DNA of 64,000 nt. It comes from Marinifilum sp. D737. GTDB lineage: Bacteria; Bacteroidota; Bacteroidia; Bacteroidales; Marinifilaceae. Both the position numbers and the translations under genes were made by a program. The notes under the pieces were generated by a model, which was given only the letters and a program-made list of their open reading frames with translations, did no database searches and was not told the DNA's origin. The DNA is taken from contig NZ_JANQCD010000012.1 of the NCBI RefSeq assembly GCF_026672275.1, forward strand, positions 62,001-126,000. The letters run 5' to 3'. Shown one piece after another: positions 1 to 10,334 of the stretch (position 1 is its first letter; each line of letters starts with the position of its first letter).

Positions 1-70
1 CTTTCTTATGGAATGAGTATATTTGTTCGAGATAAAGAATAGATTACCAAACACACAAAATAGAATTCCC

Positions 71-2686
71 TTGGCAAAACAGAAGAAAGCTGTCGAAACA
101 CCATTAATGAAACAATATTATCAGATGAAAGAAAAGCACCCTGATGCAATATTGTTATTTAGAGTGGGCGATTTTTACGAGACATTTGAGAATGATGCGA
201 TTCGCGCATCGGAGATTTTAGGGATTACTTTAACCAAGCGTGCCAATGGTTCGGCCTCATATGTTGAACTTGCCGGATTTCCACATCATGCGATAGATAC
301 TTATTTGCCAAAATTGGTTCGAGCAGGAATGCGCGTTGCCATTTGTGAGCAATTGGAAGATCCTAAAAAGACCAAAAAACTTGTAAAAAGAGGAATTATC
401 GAGTTGGTAACTCCTGGTGTTTCCTATAATGATAATGTACTTGAGCATAGAGAAAATAATTTTTTGGCCTGTGTGCATTTGGAGAAGAAAACTGCTGGGA
501 TTGCTTTTTTAGATGCATCGACAGGTGAGTTTTTAACTGCTGAAGGAAATTTTGAATACATCGATAAATTGCTTGGGAATTTTCAACCCAAGGAAGTACT
601 ATATCAAAAAGGCAAAGAGAAAGTCTTTCATGAATTGTTTGGTGGTAAATTCTATACTTTCACAATGGATGATTGGGTGTTTACCGAAAGTGCAGCTAAT
701 GATCGATTGTTAAGACACTTTGAAACCACATCGCTAAAAGGTTTTGGAGTGCAAAACTTAAGAAGTGGAATCATTGCTTCGGGTGCGGTTTTACATTATC
801 TGGATATTACCAAACACAGCCAGGCCGGACATGTGACTCAGCTTTCCAGAATTGAGGAAGACAGATATGTGTGGTTGGATAAATTCACGGTTCGAAACCT
901 TGAACTATTTGGGGCTTTAAATGATGGAGCGCATACACTTTCTCAGATCATGGACAAAACTTTGAGTCCAATGGGTTCTCGTTTGCTGAAACGTTGGATT
1001 GCTTTGCCATTAAAAGATACAGCTCGTATCAATACCCGATTGGATGTAGTGAAATATTTCTACGAAAAGGACAATGAAGCCTTTAGTGTTGAGGATGAAA
1101 TCAGGCAAATTGGAGATTTGGAAAGAATTATTTCCAAAGTGGCTGTGGCAAGAGTGAGTCCTCGCGAAGTGGTTCAGTTAAAAAATGCTCTGTTAGCCAT
1201 TGAACCAATCAAGAGTTTCTGTTTGAACTCCGGAAATGCTGGCCTGCTAAAAATTGGAGAGCAGTTGAACCCATGCATTAGTGTTCGTGAGAAAATTGAG
1301 AAGGAGATAAAGGCTGATCCTCCAAATATGGTGAGCAAAGGTGGCGTAATAGCCGATGGTGTTTCTGAAGAGTTGGATGAGCTAAGAAAAATTGCATTCT
1401 CAGGTAAAGATTACCTGGTGCAAATGCAGGTTCGCGAGAGTGAGAGAACAGGAATTCCTTCCTTAAAAATAGGTTTCAATAATGTGTTTGGATACTATAT
1501 TGAGGTAAGAAATACGCATAAGGATAAAGTTCCTGAAGAATGGATAAGAAAACAGACTTTGGTGAGTGCTGAGCGTTATATTACTCAGGAATTAAAAGAG
1601 TATGAAGAGAAAATTCTTGGTGCTGAAGAGAAAATATTAGCTCTGGAAACCAGACTTTATAACGAATTGGTTTTAAGTATAGCCGATTACATTTCTTCCA
1701 TTCAGTTAAATGCGGCAATGATTGGTCGCTTGGATTGTTTATTGTCCTTTGCGCGATTGGCAAGAGACAATCATTATTCTTGTCCGGAAATTAATGATTC
1801 ATCGGTAATAGATATTAAACAAGGAAGACATCCGGTAATCGAAAAGCAATTGCCAATTGATGAGCAGTACATTGCCAATGATGTTTATCTTGACAATGAA
1901 AGCCAGCAGGTAATTATTATTACAGGTCCGAATATGGCTGGGAAATCTGCCTTGTTAAGGCAAACTGCATTAATTGTTCTGATGGCACAAATTGGTAGTT
2001 TTGTTCCGGCCAAATCAGCAAAAATAGGATATGTTGACAAGATATTTACACGTGTAGGAGCTTCGGATAACATCTCTTTGGGGGAATCAACTTTCATGGT
2101 AGAGATGAATGAGGCTGCCAGCATTTTAAATAACCTATCATCGCGAAGCTTGATTCTTTTGGATGAATTGGGACGTGGTACCAGTACTTATGATGGTATT
2201 TCCATAGCATGGTCAATTGTGGAGTATATCCATGAAAATGCAAAAGCGAAGGCTAAAACTCTATTTGCAACCCATTACCACGAATTGAATGAGATGGAGA
2301 AATCATTTAATAGGGTAAAAAATTACAATGTTTCGGTGAAGGAGGTCAACAATAAGGTGATTTTCTTAAGGAAATTGGTTCCTGGAGGTTCAAATCACAG
2401 TTTTGGGATTCATGTGGCAAGAATGGCTGGTATGCCTAAATCGGTAGTGAAACGTGCTGATGAAATTCTAATTCAGTTGGAAGGAAACAAGAATGGAGAG
2501 TCCTTGGCAAAACCTGTTGGTGATATTGCACAACAAAGAGAAGGTTACCAAATGAGTTTTTTCCAGCTTGATGATCCGGTATTGGAACAAATTCGTGAAG
2601 AAATATCGGATTTGGATGTAAATAATCTTACTCCGATTGAGGCTTTGAACAAATTAAATGAGATAAAAAAGATCTCAGGATTGTAA
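71..2686 (+). CDS. mutS: DNA mismatch repair protein MutS
   Basis: MutS recognises mismatches and small loops and recruits MutL using ATP. The mismatch-reading Phe-x-Glu motif is seen in GDFYETF near the N-terminus, the Walker A motif GPNMAGKS near residue 620, and the ABC-type segment [12 protein letters not shown] with ATHYHEL after it. The full length of about 870 residues is normal. The start is uncertain: the frame opens at 17 and a TTG at 23 is possible, but the TTG at 71 gives an N-terminus beginning [17 protein letters not shown], which resembles the family start in Bacteroidota. No ATG lies upstream in frame. The gene stands alone before the tRNA operon, and no clear terminator follows it. 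Identification is certain; only the start is open. Confidence 0.96.
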   Translation: MAKQKKAVETPLMKQYYQMKEKHPDAILLFRVGDFYETFENDAIRASEILGITLTKRANGSASYVELAGFPHHAIDTYLPKLVRAGMRVAICEQLEDPKKTKKLVKRGIIELVTPGVSYNDNVLEHRENNFLACVHLEKKTAGIAFLDASTGEFLTAEGNFEYIDKLLGNFQPKEVLYQKGKEKVFHELFGGKFYTFTMDDWVFTESAANDRLLRHFETTSLKGFGVQNLRSGIIASGAVLHYLDITKHSQAGHVTQLSRIEEDRYVWLDKFTVRNLELFGALNDGAHTLSQIMDKTLSPMGSRLLKRWIALPLKDTARINTRLDVVKYFYEKDNEAFSVEDEIRQIGDLERIISKVAVARVSPREVVQLKNALLAIEPIKSFCLNSGNAGLLKIGEQLNPCISVREKIEKEIKADPPNMVSKGGVIADGVSEELDELRKIAFSGKDYLVQMQVRESERTGIPSLKIGFNNVFGYYIEVRNTHKDKVPEEWIRKQTLVSAERYITQELKEYEEKILGAEEKILALETRLYNELVLSIADYISSIQLNAAMIGRLDCLLSFARLARDNHYSCPEINDSSVIDIKQGRHPVIEKQLPIDEQYIANDVYLDNESQQVIIITGPNMAGKSALLRQTALIVLMAQIGSFVPAKSAKIGYVDKIFTRVGASDNISLGESTFMVEMNEAASILNNLSSRSLILLDELGRGTSTYDGISIAWSIVEYIHENAKAKAKTLFATHYHELNEMEKSFNRVKNYNVSVKEVNNKVIFLRKLVPGGSNHSFGIHVARMAGMPKSVVKRADEILIQLEGNKNGESLAKPVGDIAQQREGYQMSFFQLDDPVLEQIREEISDLDVNNLTPIEALNKLNEIKKISGL

Positions 2687-2937
2687 TAAGCTGAACTCAA
2701 TTAAAAGTATCCACCACAGAAAGTCAGATTTATTCGAAATTTACTTTAAAAAATCAGTTCAAACTGTGACAATATTTTTATTTGATCTCAAGTTTATAAA
2801 AAAAAATAAAAAAAAGTGAGATCCCCATTTTTAAAGGCTTTTTATGCCTATTGTCTGAATTTCAATAAGTCAGAAATACTGTAGCGTTGGAAGCTTTTAA
2901 GCTGATCAAAAAAAAATGAGATAATTGTATTTTTTTC

Positions 2938-2969
2938 TTTTGCAGAATAAAAAAATACGCATATATTTG
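2938..2969 (+). promoter_or_regulatory. Bacteroidota-type promoter of the tRNA-Gly/Leu operon
   Basis: TTTTG at 2938-2942 and TATATTTG at 2962-2969 are separated by 19 bases, an excellent match to the Bacteroidota sigma-ABfr consensus. The predicted start lies about 40 bases before the first tRNA. The remaining gap after mutS (2687-2937) is AT-rich. It holds a GATCTCA/TGAGATC inverted pair (2784-2790, 2817-2823) around a poly-A loop, but nothing I can name. Confidence 0.75.
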
Positions 2970-3013
2970 CATCGCAATTGAGAGAACAACGGTTCACTTT
3001 TAAAAAGCAAAAT

Positions 3014-3086
3014 GCGAGAATAGCTCAGTTGGTAGAGCATAACCTTGCCAAGGTTAGGGTCGCGAGTTCGAGTCTCGTTTCTCGCT
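3014..3086 (+). tRNA. tRNA-Gly (anticodon GCC)
   Basis: A complete cloverleaf: acceptor GCGAGAA pairs with TTCTCGC, the D arm has GCTC/GAGC, the anticodon stem TAACC/GGTTA encloses loop TTGCCAA with anticodon GCC, and the T arm has GTTCGAG. The discriminator base is T, as usual for glycine. CCA is not encoded. Confidence 0.97.
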
Positions 3087-3102
3087 CAAATCCAATAAGG
3101 AT

Positions 3103-3186
3103 GCCCGGGTGGTGGAATTGGTAGACACGCTGGACTTAAAATCCAGTGGCTTCACGGCCGTGCGGGTTCAAGTCCCGCCCCGGGTA
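3103..3186 (+). tRNA. tRNA-Leu (anticodon TAA)
   Basis: A class II tRNA of 84 bases with a long variable arm. Acceptor GCCCGGG pairs with CCCGGGT (first pair G-U). Anticodon stem CTGGA/TCCAG encloses CTTAAAA with anticodon TAA, and the T loop is GTTCAAG. It lies 16 bases after tRNA-Gly and is probably co-transcribed with it. Confidence 0.97.
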
Positions 3187-3193
3187 CCAGGGT

Positions 3194-3227
3194 AAAAGCC
3201 GTTTCAGAAATGAAACGGCTTTTTTTA
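3194..3227 (+). terminator. Rho-independent terminator of the tRNA operon
   Basis: AAAAGCCGTTTCA and TGAAACGGCTTTT form a 13-bp stem with a GAAA loop, followed by a run of T. It closes the tRNA-Gly/Leu unit just before the riboswitch promoter. Confidence 0.9.
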
Positions 3228-3257
3228 TGCAATAAACTTTCCTGCTCAATAGCACAC

Positions 3258-3287
3258 TTGTCAGTAAAAAAATAATATATACTTTTG
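3258..3287 (+). promoter_or_regulatory. Promoter of the cobalamin-riboswitch operon
   Basis: TTG at 3258-3260 and TACTTTTG at 3280-3287 are 19 bases apart, matching the Bacteroidota consensus. Transcription would begin a few bases before the riboswitch. Confidence 0.7.
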
Positions 3288-3296
3288 CGACAGTAA

Positions 3297-3500
3297 TGGT
3301 TCTGGTTGCATCTTCTTGTGCAATAGGATTAAAAGGGAATGCAGTGAAAATCTGCAACAGTTCCCGCTGCTGTAAGTCTGGTTCCAAAGTTTTGGGATCG
3401 CGGTTTTTATACTACAGCCACTGTTCGGTTTTAGATTGAATGGGAAGGCATAAAAATCAGGATAAGTCAGAAGACCTGCCATCACAGTGATTAAACATTT
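3297..3500 (+). ncRNA. Cobalamin (adenosylcobalamin-type) riboswitch
   Basis: Ordered conserved blocks are visible: a TTGCA/TGCAA stem near 3306-3322, AAAAGGGAAT near 3330, CTGCAACAGTTCCCGCTGCTG near 3353-3372 (written here without its last bases), GCCACTGT near 3418-3424, TGGGAAGGC near 3441-3449, and the B12 box GTCAGAAGACCTGCC at 3466-3480. The aptamer lies between a consensus promoter and a TonB receptor that heads the corrin genes. It should shut down expression of receptor, importer and biosynthesis when cobalamin is plentiful. Exact ends and the expression platform between 3500 and 3612 were not resolved. Confidence 0.93.
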
Positions 3501-3612
3501 TGCTTCCGGGACAGAAGTTTGTGTTTGGGACTTATTGGTTTTAATGTTCTGAATTATTCTCGTCGTTATTAAGGATTGCAAAGTGAAGTTATTAATGTTT
3601 TAATATCTTGCT

Positions 3613-5796
3613 ATGCAAAAGATTTATGTTGTAGCTATTATGCTACTAATGTCAGTGACTTTCGTTAATGCACAGAATGCTGTGCTAAAAGGCGTGGTAA
3701 CCCAAAAAAGCAACCAACAAGCTATGCCAGGTGCCAGTGTATATTTTTCAGGCACTACTACAGGTACAGCAACCAACAACAAAGGTGAATACAAGATTAA
3801 AAATTTATCGCCGGGTGATTACGATTTGGTTGTATCCTTTTCGGGCTATAGCCGTCAAAAGCAGAAAATTACCATTAAAGAAGGGATTAATGTTCTAAAC
3901 TTTGCAATGGTGGAATCCAAAAGTCAATTGGGAGAAATTGTTGTAACCGGAACAGGTACGGCTCACCATTTAAAAACAGCTCCGGTTCAAACTGAATTGA
4001 TAGGTAAAAAAGCGATTGCAAACACAGGAGCTTCTGATTTTAATGAGCTGATGATGAGTGTGAGCCCATCATTCGATTTTAATCCGGGAACCATGGGAGG
4101 TATGATGACCATTAATGGTTTGGGTAACGATTTTATTCTGGTTCTTGTTGATGGCAAACGCATGTATGGAGATGTTGGTGGAAATACCGACCTAAATAGA
4201 ATTAATCCTGATGATGTGGAGCGCATTGAAGTTTTAAAAGGTGCATCATCTCTGCTTTATGGATCGGATGCGATTGCGGGTGTTGTGAATATCATTACCA
4301 AAAAATCAAAGCAAAAAATAAATATATCCAATACCAGTCGTATTCGTGAGTACAGAACTTATCAACAAAGCAATACGGTTGATCTGAACCTGGGTAAGTT
4401 CTCATGGAATGGAAACTTTAATCACAAAAGAAGTGATGGATGGAAATTAAGTCCTTTTGAAATAGATGATGATGAATTGATTGAAACAGATAAAAGAGCG
4501 CAGTACGAGTACAATGACTTTACATTTGCTCAAACTTTAAAGTTTCGTGCCACTAAAAGATTGGAAGTATATGCCGGAAATTCATTTTTCAAAAAACATG
4601 TAAAAAGGCCTATTTCTATCTATAAATATGGTTATTTCTATACCGATAAATCTTTTGAAGCAGGAGCCAAGTACTTATTGAATAAGAAAGATTACGTATC
4701 TGTTGATTATAACTTTGATCAATACAGATACTATTATCGATACAATCAAGAGTTCAAGAGTTACAAGAAAAGCGATAAAGACATTCAGAATGATCAAAGA
4801 ATGATCAATTTTAGAATGAAGTATGTGAATGCCATTTCTAAGAGTAACACGCTTACTCTTGGTGCTGATTATCTGAAAGAGAAAATGGTTTCGGAAGATC
4901 GATTGGTAAATGGAAAGGCTGATGCTAAAACAATTGCTTTGTATGCACAGGAAGAAATCAAATTCCTGGAAAGATTTCAGTTGGTAGCAGGAGCCCGTTA
5001 CGTAAAGCATAATGAGTTTGGTAGCGCTTTTACTCCAAAAGTATCCTTACTGTACAAACTGGACCATTTTAATTTCCGAGGAACTTATGGATATGGTTTT
5101 AAAGCCCCAACAGTAAAAGAATTGTATTATGCCTACGAAAAAAGAGGAACTCTTTATTTGGGTAATGAAAAGCTGGATCCTCAGAAATCACAATATTCTT
5201 CTTTGGGCATAGAGTTTCATAATGATTTTCTAACTGCAAGCATTACAGGATACATTAATAATGTAGATGATTTGATTGCCTATGAAACCATTGATCTTGA
5301 ACCTGGAGATGCTGATAATGGCATTAAAAAAAGACGAAAACATTACAATGTTGAGGAATCGAAATCGCAAGGGATTGATTTCTTACTGAACGCAAAATTA
5401 GGAGCAGGTTTTACACTTGGGGGTGGGTACAGCTATGTTGATGCCAAAGATGAAACTACAAGAGAAAAATTAGATGGAGTTGCTGAAAACTATGGAAATG
5501 TTCGTTTGGCTTATGATCGTTCATGGAAGAACTATTCCTTTAATACAACAATTTTGGGACGTATTCAGGATGAAAAATCATATGACAATGGAGAAGATAA
5601 TGCCAAAGGATACGATTTGTGGAAATTAACCACCAATCACAAGTTTTTAAACTTGGGTTCGTTCATTTTAGAAGCTCAACTTGGGGTTGATAACATTTTC
5701 GACTATGTAGATGATAGTCCTTATGGCTCTCATTATGGAACCATTAATCCGGGACGTACTTTTTTCGCTGGTATTAAAATCAATTTTGCTCAATAG
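3613..5796 (+). CDS. TonB-dependent outer-membrane receptor, BtuB-like
   Basis: Outer-membrane importer driven by TonB. A signal peptide (about residues 1-20, cut before QNAVLKG) is followed by a carboxypeptidase-regulatory-like domain (about 22-95), a plug domain (about 108-230, with GEIVVTGTGT and RIEVLKGASSLLYGSDAIAG), and a beta-barrel ending in an aromatic-rich strand with C-terminal FAQ. At 727 residues it is normal for the family. It is the first gene after a cobalamin riboswitch and leads the corrin operon, so corrinoid is the likeliest cargo. A cobalt chelate or tetrapyrrole is an alternative, because a periplasmic chelatase follows. The next gene begins 3 bases after its stop. Confidence 0.88.
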   Translation: MQKIYVVAIMLLMSVTFVNAQNAVLKGVVTQKSNQQAMPGASVYFSGTTTGTATNNKGEYKIKNLSPGDYDLVVSFSGYSRQKQKITIKEGINVLNFAMVESKSQLGEIVVTGTGTAHHLKTAPVQTELIGKKAIANTGASDFNELMMSVSPSFDFNPGTMGGMMTINGLGNDFILVLVDGKRMYGDVGGNTDLNRINPDDVERIEVLKGASSLLYGSDAIAGVVNIITKKSKQKINISNTSRIREYRTYQQSNTVDLNLGKFSWNGNFNHKRSDGWKLSPFEIDDDELIETDKRAQYEYNDFTFAQTLKFRATKRLEVYAGNSFFKKHVKRPISIYKYGYFYTDKSFEAGAKYLLNKKDYVSVDYNFDQYRYYYRYNQEFKSYKKSDKDIQNDQRMINFRMKYVNAISKSNTLTLGADYLKEKMVSEDRLVNGKADAKTIALYAQEEIKFLERFQLVAGARYVKHNEFGSAFTPKVSLLYKLDHFNFRGTYGYGFKAPTVKELYYAYEKRGTLYLGNEKLDPQKSQYSSLGIEFHNDFLTASITGYINNVDDLIAYETIDLEPGDADNGIKKRRKHYNVEESKSQGIDFLLNAKLGAGFTLGGGYSYVDAKDETTREKLDGVAENYGNVRLAYDRSWKNYSFNTTILGRIQDEKSYDNGEDNAKGYDLWKLTTNHKFLNLGSFILEAQLGVDNIFDYVDDSPYGSHYGTINPGRTFFAGIKINFAQ

Positions 5797-5798
5797 TT

Positions 5799-7277
5799 TT
5801 GAAAAGATTAAATAAATATCTCATTCAAATCCACAACATATCAGGTTCATTACTGAGCCTGATGTTTGTGGTTTGGTTTATTTCCGGAATCGTTCTTATT
5901 TTCGATGGTTTTCCTCATGCTTCTCGCAAAGATCGATTTTTACATCTTACCGAGTTTCATAAACAGGATTTTGAGAATTTACAAGCGCCTCCAAAATCTT
6001 TCAATGGTAAAGTTACATTGGAATTGTGCGATGGAAAACCTGTTTATAGAGTTAAATCAGGCCGAAAATCCCAAAAAACTTATGATGCCATAAGTTTAAA
6101 GCAGCTCGCTTCTTTTGATGAAAATCATGCCAAAAAGCTAAGCTCATCTTTTAACGGATATCCTGTAAAGGAAATAGAAAAGATGAATGAATTGGATGAT
6201 TGGATGCCATGGTCTTACTATCGAGCTTTATTGCCATTGTACAAATGCAAAATGAATGACCCGGCTCACACTGTTTTATACATTTCAGAAAAAACAGGTG
6301 AGATTGTACAGGAAACTAACAGAAGAGCCAGATGGAGTGCGTGTTTTGGAGCAATTCCGCATTGGATTTACTTTAAAAAACTTCGCTTGGCGAAAGATAC
6401 ATGGAGATTGGTCATTATCATTCTATCCTCATTAGGAATTTTAATGTCTGTAACAGGCATTTATGCTGGATTGGTTCGACTTCGAAAGAGAAAAGAAAAG
6501 GGAATCAGTCCATACAAGAAGTTTTGGTACAAGTGGCATCACCTAACAGGTTTTTTCTTTGGTATATTTGTGTTCACTTTTATTTTGAGTGGATTGGTTT
6601 CTGTTACTTCAATCCCCGACTGGATGGTTGGTGTAAATTCTAAAGAGAAGGTTGACATTGAATGGAATCAAAAGTTAGAATTATCGGGTCATAAAAATAT
6701 AGTACCAAAGGAAATTTTTACAGCTCTAGACAATAAGGAAGGAGTTCGCAAAATTGAGTGGAAAACCGTTTTAAATACTCCTCAATTCAGAGTTTATTAC
6801 GACGATTATCAAAAATCTGAGATTTACACTTTAGATGATGGTAAAGTGATTCCACAAAAGAAATTTAGTTTAGCGGATATCAAACAACAGTCTGAAGAGA
6901 AATTTAAGGATACTAAATTCTCTGTAGTTGAGCAGAAAGGTTACGACAATTATTATTCTGGGTCAGCGATGTATTATTTACCGACTTCGGCCTATAAAAT
7001 AGAACTTTCTGATGCGCTTAATACCTGGCTGTATATTGATCCGGCAAGTGGAGAACGCGTTAAAAAATTAACAAAAAATACTCGATTGCGTCGTTGGCTG
7101 TATCGCTTTTTTCACACATTGGATTTGGCCATACTAAAGCAAAATGACACGATACGAAAAACTCTTTTGGTTCTCTTATCGCTAATTGGTTTAGCAGTTA
7201 GCATTACAGGAATGAGGCTTTCTTTTAAATGGTTTAAAAGAAATTACAACAAACTAATTAAAACTAAAAAATTATAG
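5799..7277 (+). CDS. PepSY-associated TM helix protein (putative inner-membrane metal reductase)
   Basis: Four membrane segments are visible: about residues 12-35, about 198-225, about 250-275 and near the C-terminus. PepSY-like soluble regions lie between them. Histidines sit at helix edges in HNISGSLLS, HWIYF, KWHHLTGFF and FFHTLDLAIL, the pattern of haem-binding PepSY_TM proteins such as PiuB/FoxB-type reductases. In Bacteroidota such genes often accompany TonB receptors for metal chelates. The start is TTG, 2 bases after the receptor stop, so the genes are translationally close. A role in reducing or releasing the imported metal or corrinoid at the inner membrane is inference. Confidence 0.82.
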   Translation: MKRLNKYLIQIHNISGSLLSLMFVVWFISGIVLIFDGFPHASRKDRFLHLTEFHKQDFENLQAPPKSFNGKVTLELCDGKPVYRVKSGRKSQKTYDAISLKQLASFDENHAKKLSSSFNGYPVKEIEKMNELDDWMPWSYYRALLPLYKCKMNDPAHTVLYISEKTGEIVQETNRRARWSACFGAIPHWIYFKKLRLAKDTWRLVIIILSSLGILMSVTGIYAGLVRLRKRKEKGISPYKKFWYKWHHLTGFFFGIFVFTFILSGLVSVTSIPDWMVGVNSKEKVDIEWNQKLELSGHKNIVPKEIFTALDNKEGVRKIEWKTVLNTPQFRVYYDDYQKSEIYTLDDGKVIPQKKFSLADIKQQSEEKFKDTKFSVVEQKGYDNYYSGSAMYYLPTSAYKIELSDALNTWLYIDPASGERVKKLTKNTRLRRWLYRFFHTLDLAILKQNDTIRKTLLVLLSLIGLAVSITGMRLSFKWFKRNYNKLIKTKKL

Positions 7278-7281
7278 CACT

Positions 7282-8157
7282 ATGAAACGAATATTGCATT
7301 TAAGTATATTTTTCTTGTTGATATTGAATGTGCAAATGACATATGCGCATAAAAAAGCGGAGGACAAAAAAGGCATTCTTTTGGTAACATTTGGAAGTAG
7401 CTATCCTGAGACCAGAGTGGCATTCGAGAATATTGATAAAATTGTAAAAGCCGAGTTTCCCAATGTGGAGATTCGATGGGCTTATACTTCCAAAATCGTT
7501 AGAAAGATTTTGAAGAAAAGAGGTGAAAATATTGATTCTCCTGCTGAAGCATTGGCTAAAATGGGAGAGGATGGATTTACTCATGTTGCGGTTCAATCCT
7601 TACATATCATTCCTGGCGAAGAGTACGATAATTTGAAGCATACAGTTGAAGCCTTTAATGGAATGCCTAAAGGAATTAAAGTAACTGAGATAGGAGCTCC
7701 ATTGCTATTTTTAGATCATGATCAGATGCAATTGGCGGATGCCCTTCACCAACAGTTTAAAAATAAATTGAATTCTAAAACAGCAGTTCTGTTTATGGGA
7801 CATGGTTCACATCACCAGTCGAATATTTATTATCCTGGATTTGAATACTATTTAAAGCAAAAATCAGATCAATACTTTGTAGGTACGGTAGAAGGATTTC
7901 CTTTGTTGGATGCTATTCTTCCTCAGTTAAAATCGAATGGAATTAAAAAGGTAATATTAACTCCTTTTATGTCGGTAGCTGGTGATCATGCGCGAAATGA
8001 TATGGCAGGAAACGAGGAGGACAGTTGGAAAATCAATCTTGAGAAGGAAGGGTTTAAAACAGAAGTTGCAATGATAGGTTTGGCTGAATATGATTCTGTT
8101 GTTGGAATTTGGGTTGAACATTTGAAAGCAATTTGTCAAGAGCTAGGAATTCGTTAA
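7282..8157 (+). CDS. cbiK: Sirohydrochlorin cobaltochelatase CbiK, with signal peptide
   Basis: CbiK inserts Co2+ into sirohydrochlorin, the entry step of the oxygen-independent corrin pathway. The family start GILLVTFGSSYPETR is seen after residue 30. The two metal-site histidines are H174 (in MGHGSHH) and H236 (in GDHARNDM). Ahead of the domain there is a clear export signal (MKRILHLSIFFLLILN, ending near TYA-H), so the product should act in the periplasm, as known for the CbiK-P form of Desulfovibrio vulgaris. No cytoplasmic chelatase is seen in the window. It sits 4 bases after the PepSY gene and 10 before the importer's binding protein. Confidence 0.9.
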   Translation: MKRILHLSIFFLLILNVQMTYAHKKAEDKKGILLVTFGSSYPETRVAFENIDKIVKAEFPNVEIRWAYTSKIVRKILKKRGENIDSPAEALAKMGEDGFTHVAVQSLHIIPGEEYDNLKHTVEAFNGMPKGIKVTEIGAPLLFLDHDQMQLADALHQQFKNKLNSKTAVLFMGHGSHHQSNIYYPGFEYYLKQKSDQYFVGTVEGFPLLDAILPQLKSNGIKKVILTPFMSVAGDHARNDMAGNEEDSWKINLEKEGFKTEVAMIGLAEYDSVVGIWVEHLKAICQELGIR

Positions 8158-8167
8158 AATCTGAATC

Positions 8168-9289
8168 ATGAAAAAGATTATTTTTCTTCTGACTATAAGT
8201 TTAAGCTTGTTTCTGAATGCTTGCAATAACAAGTCATCAAATGCAACAAAAGAAAACCAACAAGATGAAGTCATTGAGATATCATTAAAGCATGCTAAAG
8301 AATTCAAGATTGAAAAGCATGGTGACAAGACACTTGTAAAGATTCATAAAAAAGGAGAAGATGGTGTTTTTGATACCTTCAGTCTTGTGAAGAATAAAGC
8401 AAAGGCAAAAGACCTTCCAAATGGTATTCCGGTTCCTTGTAAAAGAATTGTTTGTTTGTCGAGTACGCAGTTAAGTTACTTTTTTGCCTTGGATGATATT
8501 GATGATATCGTAGCCATAAACAGCAGTCGATACCTGCGACACGAAGGAATGAAAGCCTTGGTTGAAGCTGGAAAGGTGAAAAGAATTGGAAAAGAAGGAA
8601 ACTTTAACCTTGAAATGCTGGCTGCTCTCGATCCGGATGTAATATTTGTATCTCCGTTTAAAGTTGGAGGTTTCGATGTGTTGAGAAACCTTGGAATTCC
8701 TTTGGTGCCAATGGCTGCCTATAACGAGGAAACACCATTGGGACGTGCAGAATGGATTAAAATGCTTGCACTTTTTGTGGGGCAGGAAGAGAAAGCAGAT
8801 GCTATCTTTAATGGAATTGAATCTCGATATCAAAACCTAAAAAAAATTGCCTCGAATGTTGAAAAGCGACCAACAGTCTTCTCAGGAAAAATGAGATCGG
8901 GAAGTTGGTATGTTCCGGGAGGAAATAGTTTTTACGCTCATTATTTTCGCGATGCAGGAGCTGATTACATCATTAAGGATAATAAGCAAGGAGCTTACCC
9001 TGTAGATTTTGAAACCATTTATAGTAAGGCTTCCGATTGTGATTTTTGGAGAATTATTCATCCCGAAAAATCAGGTTTAAGCCTGAAAGATTTGGGCGAT
9101 CAGGATCCAAGATATATGGATTTTGATGCATTTCAGAATAAGAATGTAATTTTGTGCAACATTCGTGAAAAGCCATACTACGAACAGGCAGGTATGAAAC
9201 CTGATGTTTTATTGGCAGATTACATTCATTTTTTTCATCCGGAATTATTGCCGGAGCATAAACCTTATTTTTACGAAAGGCTGAAATGA
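8168..9289 (+). CDS. ABC importer substrate-binding lipoprotein (BtuF/FepB-like)
   Basis: Periplasmic binding protein of a class II (FecCD-type) importer. A lipoprotein signal MKKIIFLLTISLSLFLNAC places the lipid-modified Cys at residue 19. The family opening PCKRIVCLSSTQLSYFFAL and the segment ALDPDVIFVSPF are typical of the helical-backbone binding fold. The length of 373 residues is slightly long. Its stop overlaps the permease start (ATGA). Corrinoid or cobalt-tetrapyrrole is the likely ligand given the riboswitch and neighbours; the sequence alone does not distinguish these from a haem or siderophore ligand. Confidence 0.87.
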   Translation: MKKIIFLLTISLSLFLNACNNKSSNATKENQQDEVIEISLKHAKEFKIEKHGDKTLVKIHKKGEDGVFDTFSLVKNKAKAKDLPNGIPVPCKRIVCLSSTQLSYFFALDDIDDIVAINSSRYLRHEGMKALVEAGKVKRIGKEGNFNLEMLAALDPDVIFVSPFKVGGFDVLRNLGIPLVPMAAYNEETPLGRAEWIKMLALFVGQEEKADAIFNGIESRYQNLKKIASNVEKRPTVFSGKMRSGSWYVPGGNSFYAHYFRDAGADYIIKDNKQGAYPVDFETIYSKASDCDFWRIIHPEKSGLSLKDLGDQDPRYMDFDAFQNKNVILCNIREKPYYEQAGMKPDVLLADYIHFFHPELLPEHKPYFYERLK

Positions 9290-10332
9290 TCCATAAATTA
9301 GGAAGAATATCAATTGTAATTACACTGGCAACACTGTTGCTGGTTTTTCTTGTTTTATTGAACCTGGTGTTGGGATCCATACATATCCCACTGTCGGAGA
9401 TTAAAGCAATTTTGTTTACAGGAGAAGAGGTAAACAGAATTTATGAAAACATCATTCTTAAAACAAGATTGCCCCAAACTATAGTTTCTCTGGGTGCAGG
9501 TATGGCCTTGGGAGTAGCAGGTTTGTTGATGCAAACTTTGTTTCGAAATCCGCTTGCCGGCCCGTCGGTTTTGGGAATTTCATCAGGTTCGAGTCTTGGT
9601 GTTGCTTTTGTAATGCTATTTACCGGAAATATTTTGGGATTTACTTTTACCAGTCTGGGGGCTTGGGGAGATTTTGCAGTTGTTTTTTCATCCTTAATTG
9701 GAGCGGCCTTGGTTTTGGCTTTGATCCTTTTTATATCGCATCGTATTGGAGGAACTTTAAGTGTCCTGATTATTGGTGTGATGATTGGATACTTAAGCAG
9801 TTCATTGGTAAGTTTGCTGAAATTCTATAGTCCTGAAGAAGATGTATACAATTATGTGATTTGGGGTTTAGGTAGTTTTAGCCGTTTGGCAAGCGAGCGT
9901 GCAATGATGTTTGGTTTAATTACAGTAATTCCTTCTGTTTTGGCAACATTTTTAAGCAAGTCCTTAAACCTATTGGCTTTGGGAGATCGTTATGCCTCAA
10001 ACCTGGGATTGAATATCAAAAGGGCACGCTTTTTAATTATTGCCTTCTCGGGATTTTTAACAGCCATTGTTACTTCATTTTGTGGTCCCATTATTTTTAT
10101 AGGAGTTGCAGTGCCGCATTTGGCCAAATTGTTATCGAAAACATCAAACCACTTTTACTTGATATTGAATGCAGCTTTGCTGGGAGCAGCAACAGCCTTA
10201 TTGTGTAATCTATTGGCACGAATGCCAGGAATGGAGCAGGAAATGCCTATCAACTCGGTAACTGCATTTATTGGAGCACCAGTTGTGATTTGGGTAATTT
10301 GGAAGCGTAGAAAAGAAAATCGATTGGAGTAG
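9286..10332 (+). CDS. FecCD-family ABC permease (BtuC-like)
   Basis: A membrane permease with about ten hydrophobic segments. Family signatures include RLPQTIVSLGAGMALGVAG, the motif LFRNPLAGPSVLGISSGSSLG, and the coupling region with GPIIFIGVAVPHLAK near residues 267-281. At 348 residues it is typical of BtuC/FhuB-type subunits, which work as dimers. It overlaps the binding-protein gene by 4 bases and lies 2 bases before the ATPase. Confidence 0.93.
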   Translation: MIHKLGRISIVITLATLLLVFLVLLNLVLGSIHIPLSEIKAILFTGEEVNRIYENIILKTRLPQTIVSLGAGMALGVAGLLMQTLFRNPLAGPSVLGISSGSSLGVAFVMLFTGNILGFTFTSLGAWGDFAVVFSSLIGAALVLALILFISHRIGGTLSVLIIGVMIGYLSSSLVSLLKFYSPEEDVYNYVIWGLGSFSRLASERAMMFGLITVIPSVLATFLSKSLNLLALGDRYASNLGLNIKRARFLIIAFSGFLTAIVTSFCGPIIFIGVAVPHLAKLLSKTSNHFYLILNAALLGAATALLCNLLARMPGMEQEMPINSVTAFIGAPVVIWVIWKRRKENRLE

Positions 10333-10334
10333 TT

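Noticed and set aside
3136-3581. Minus-strand open frames over the riboswitch and tRNA-Leu
   Set aside because: The DNA is fully explained by tRNA-Leu, a terminator and the cobalamin riboswitch on the plus strand.
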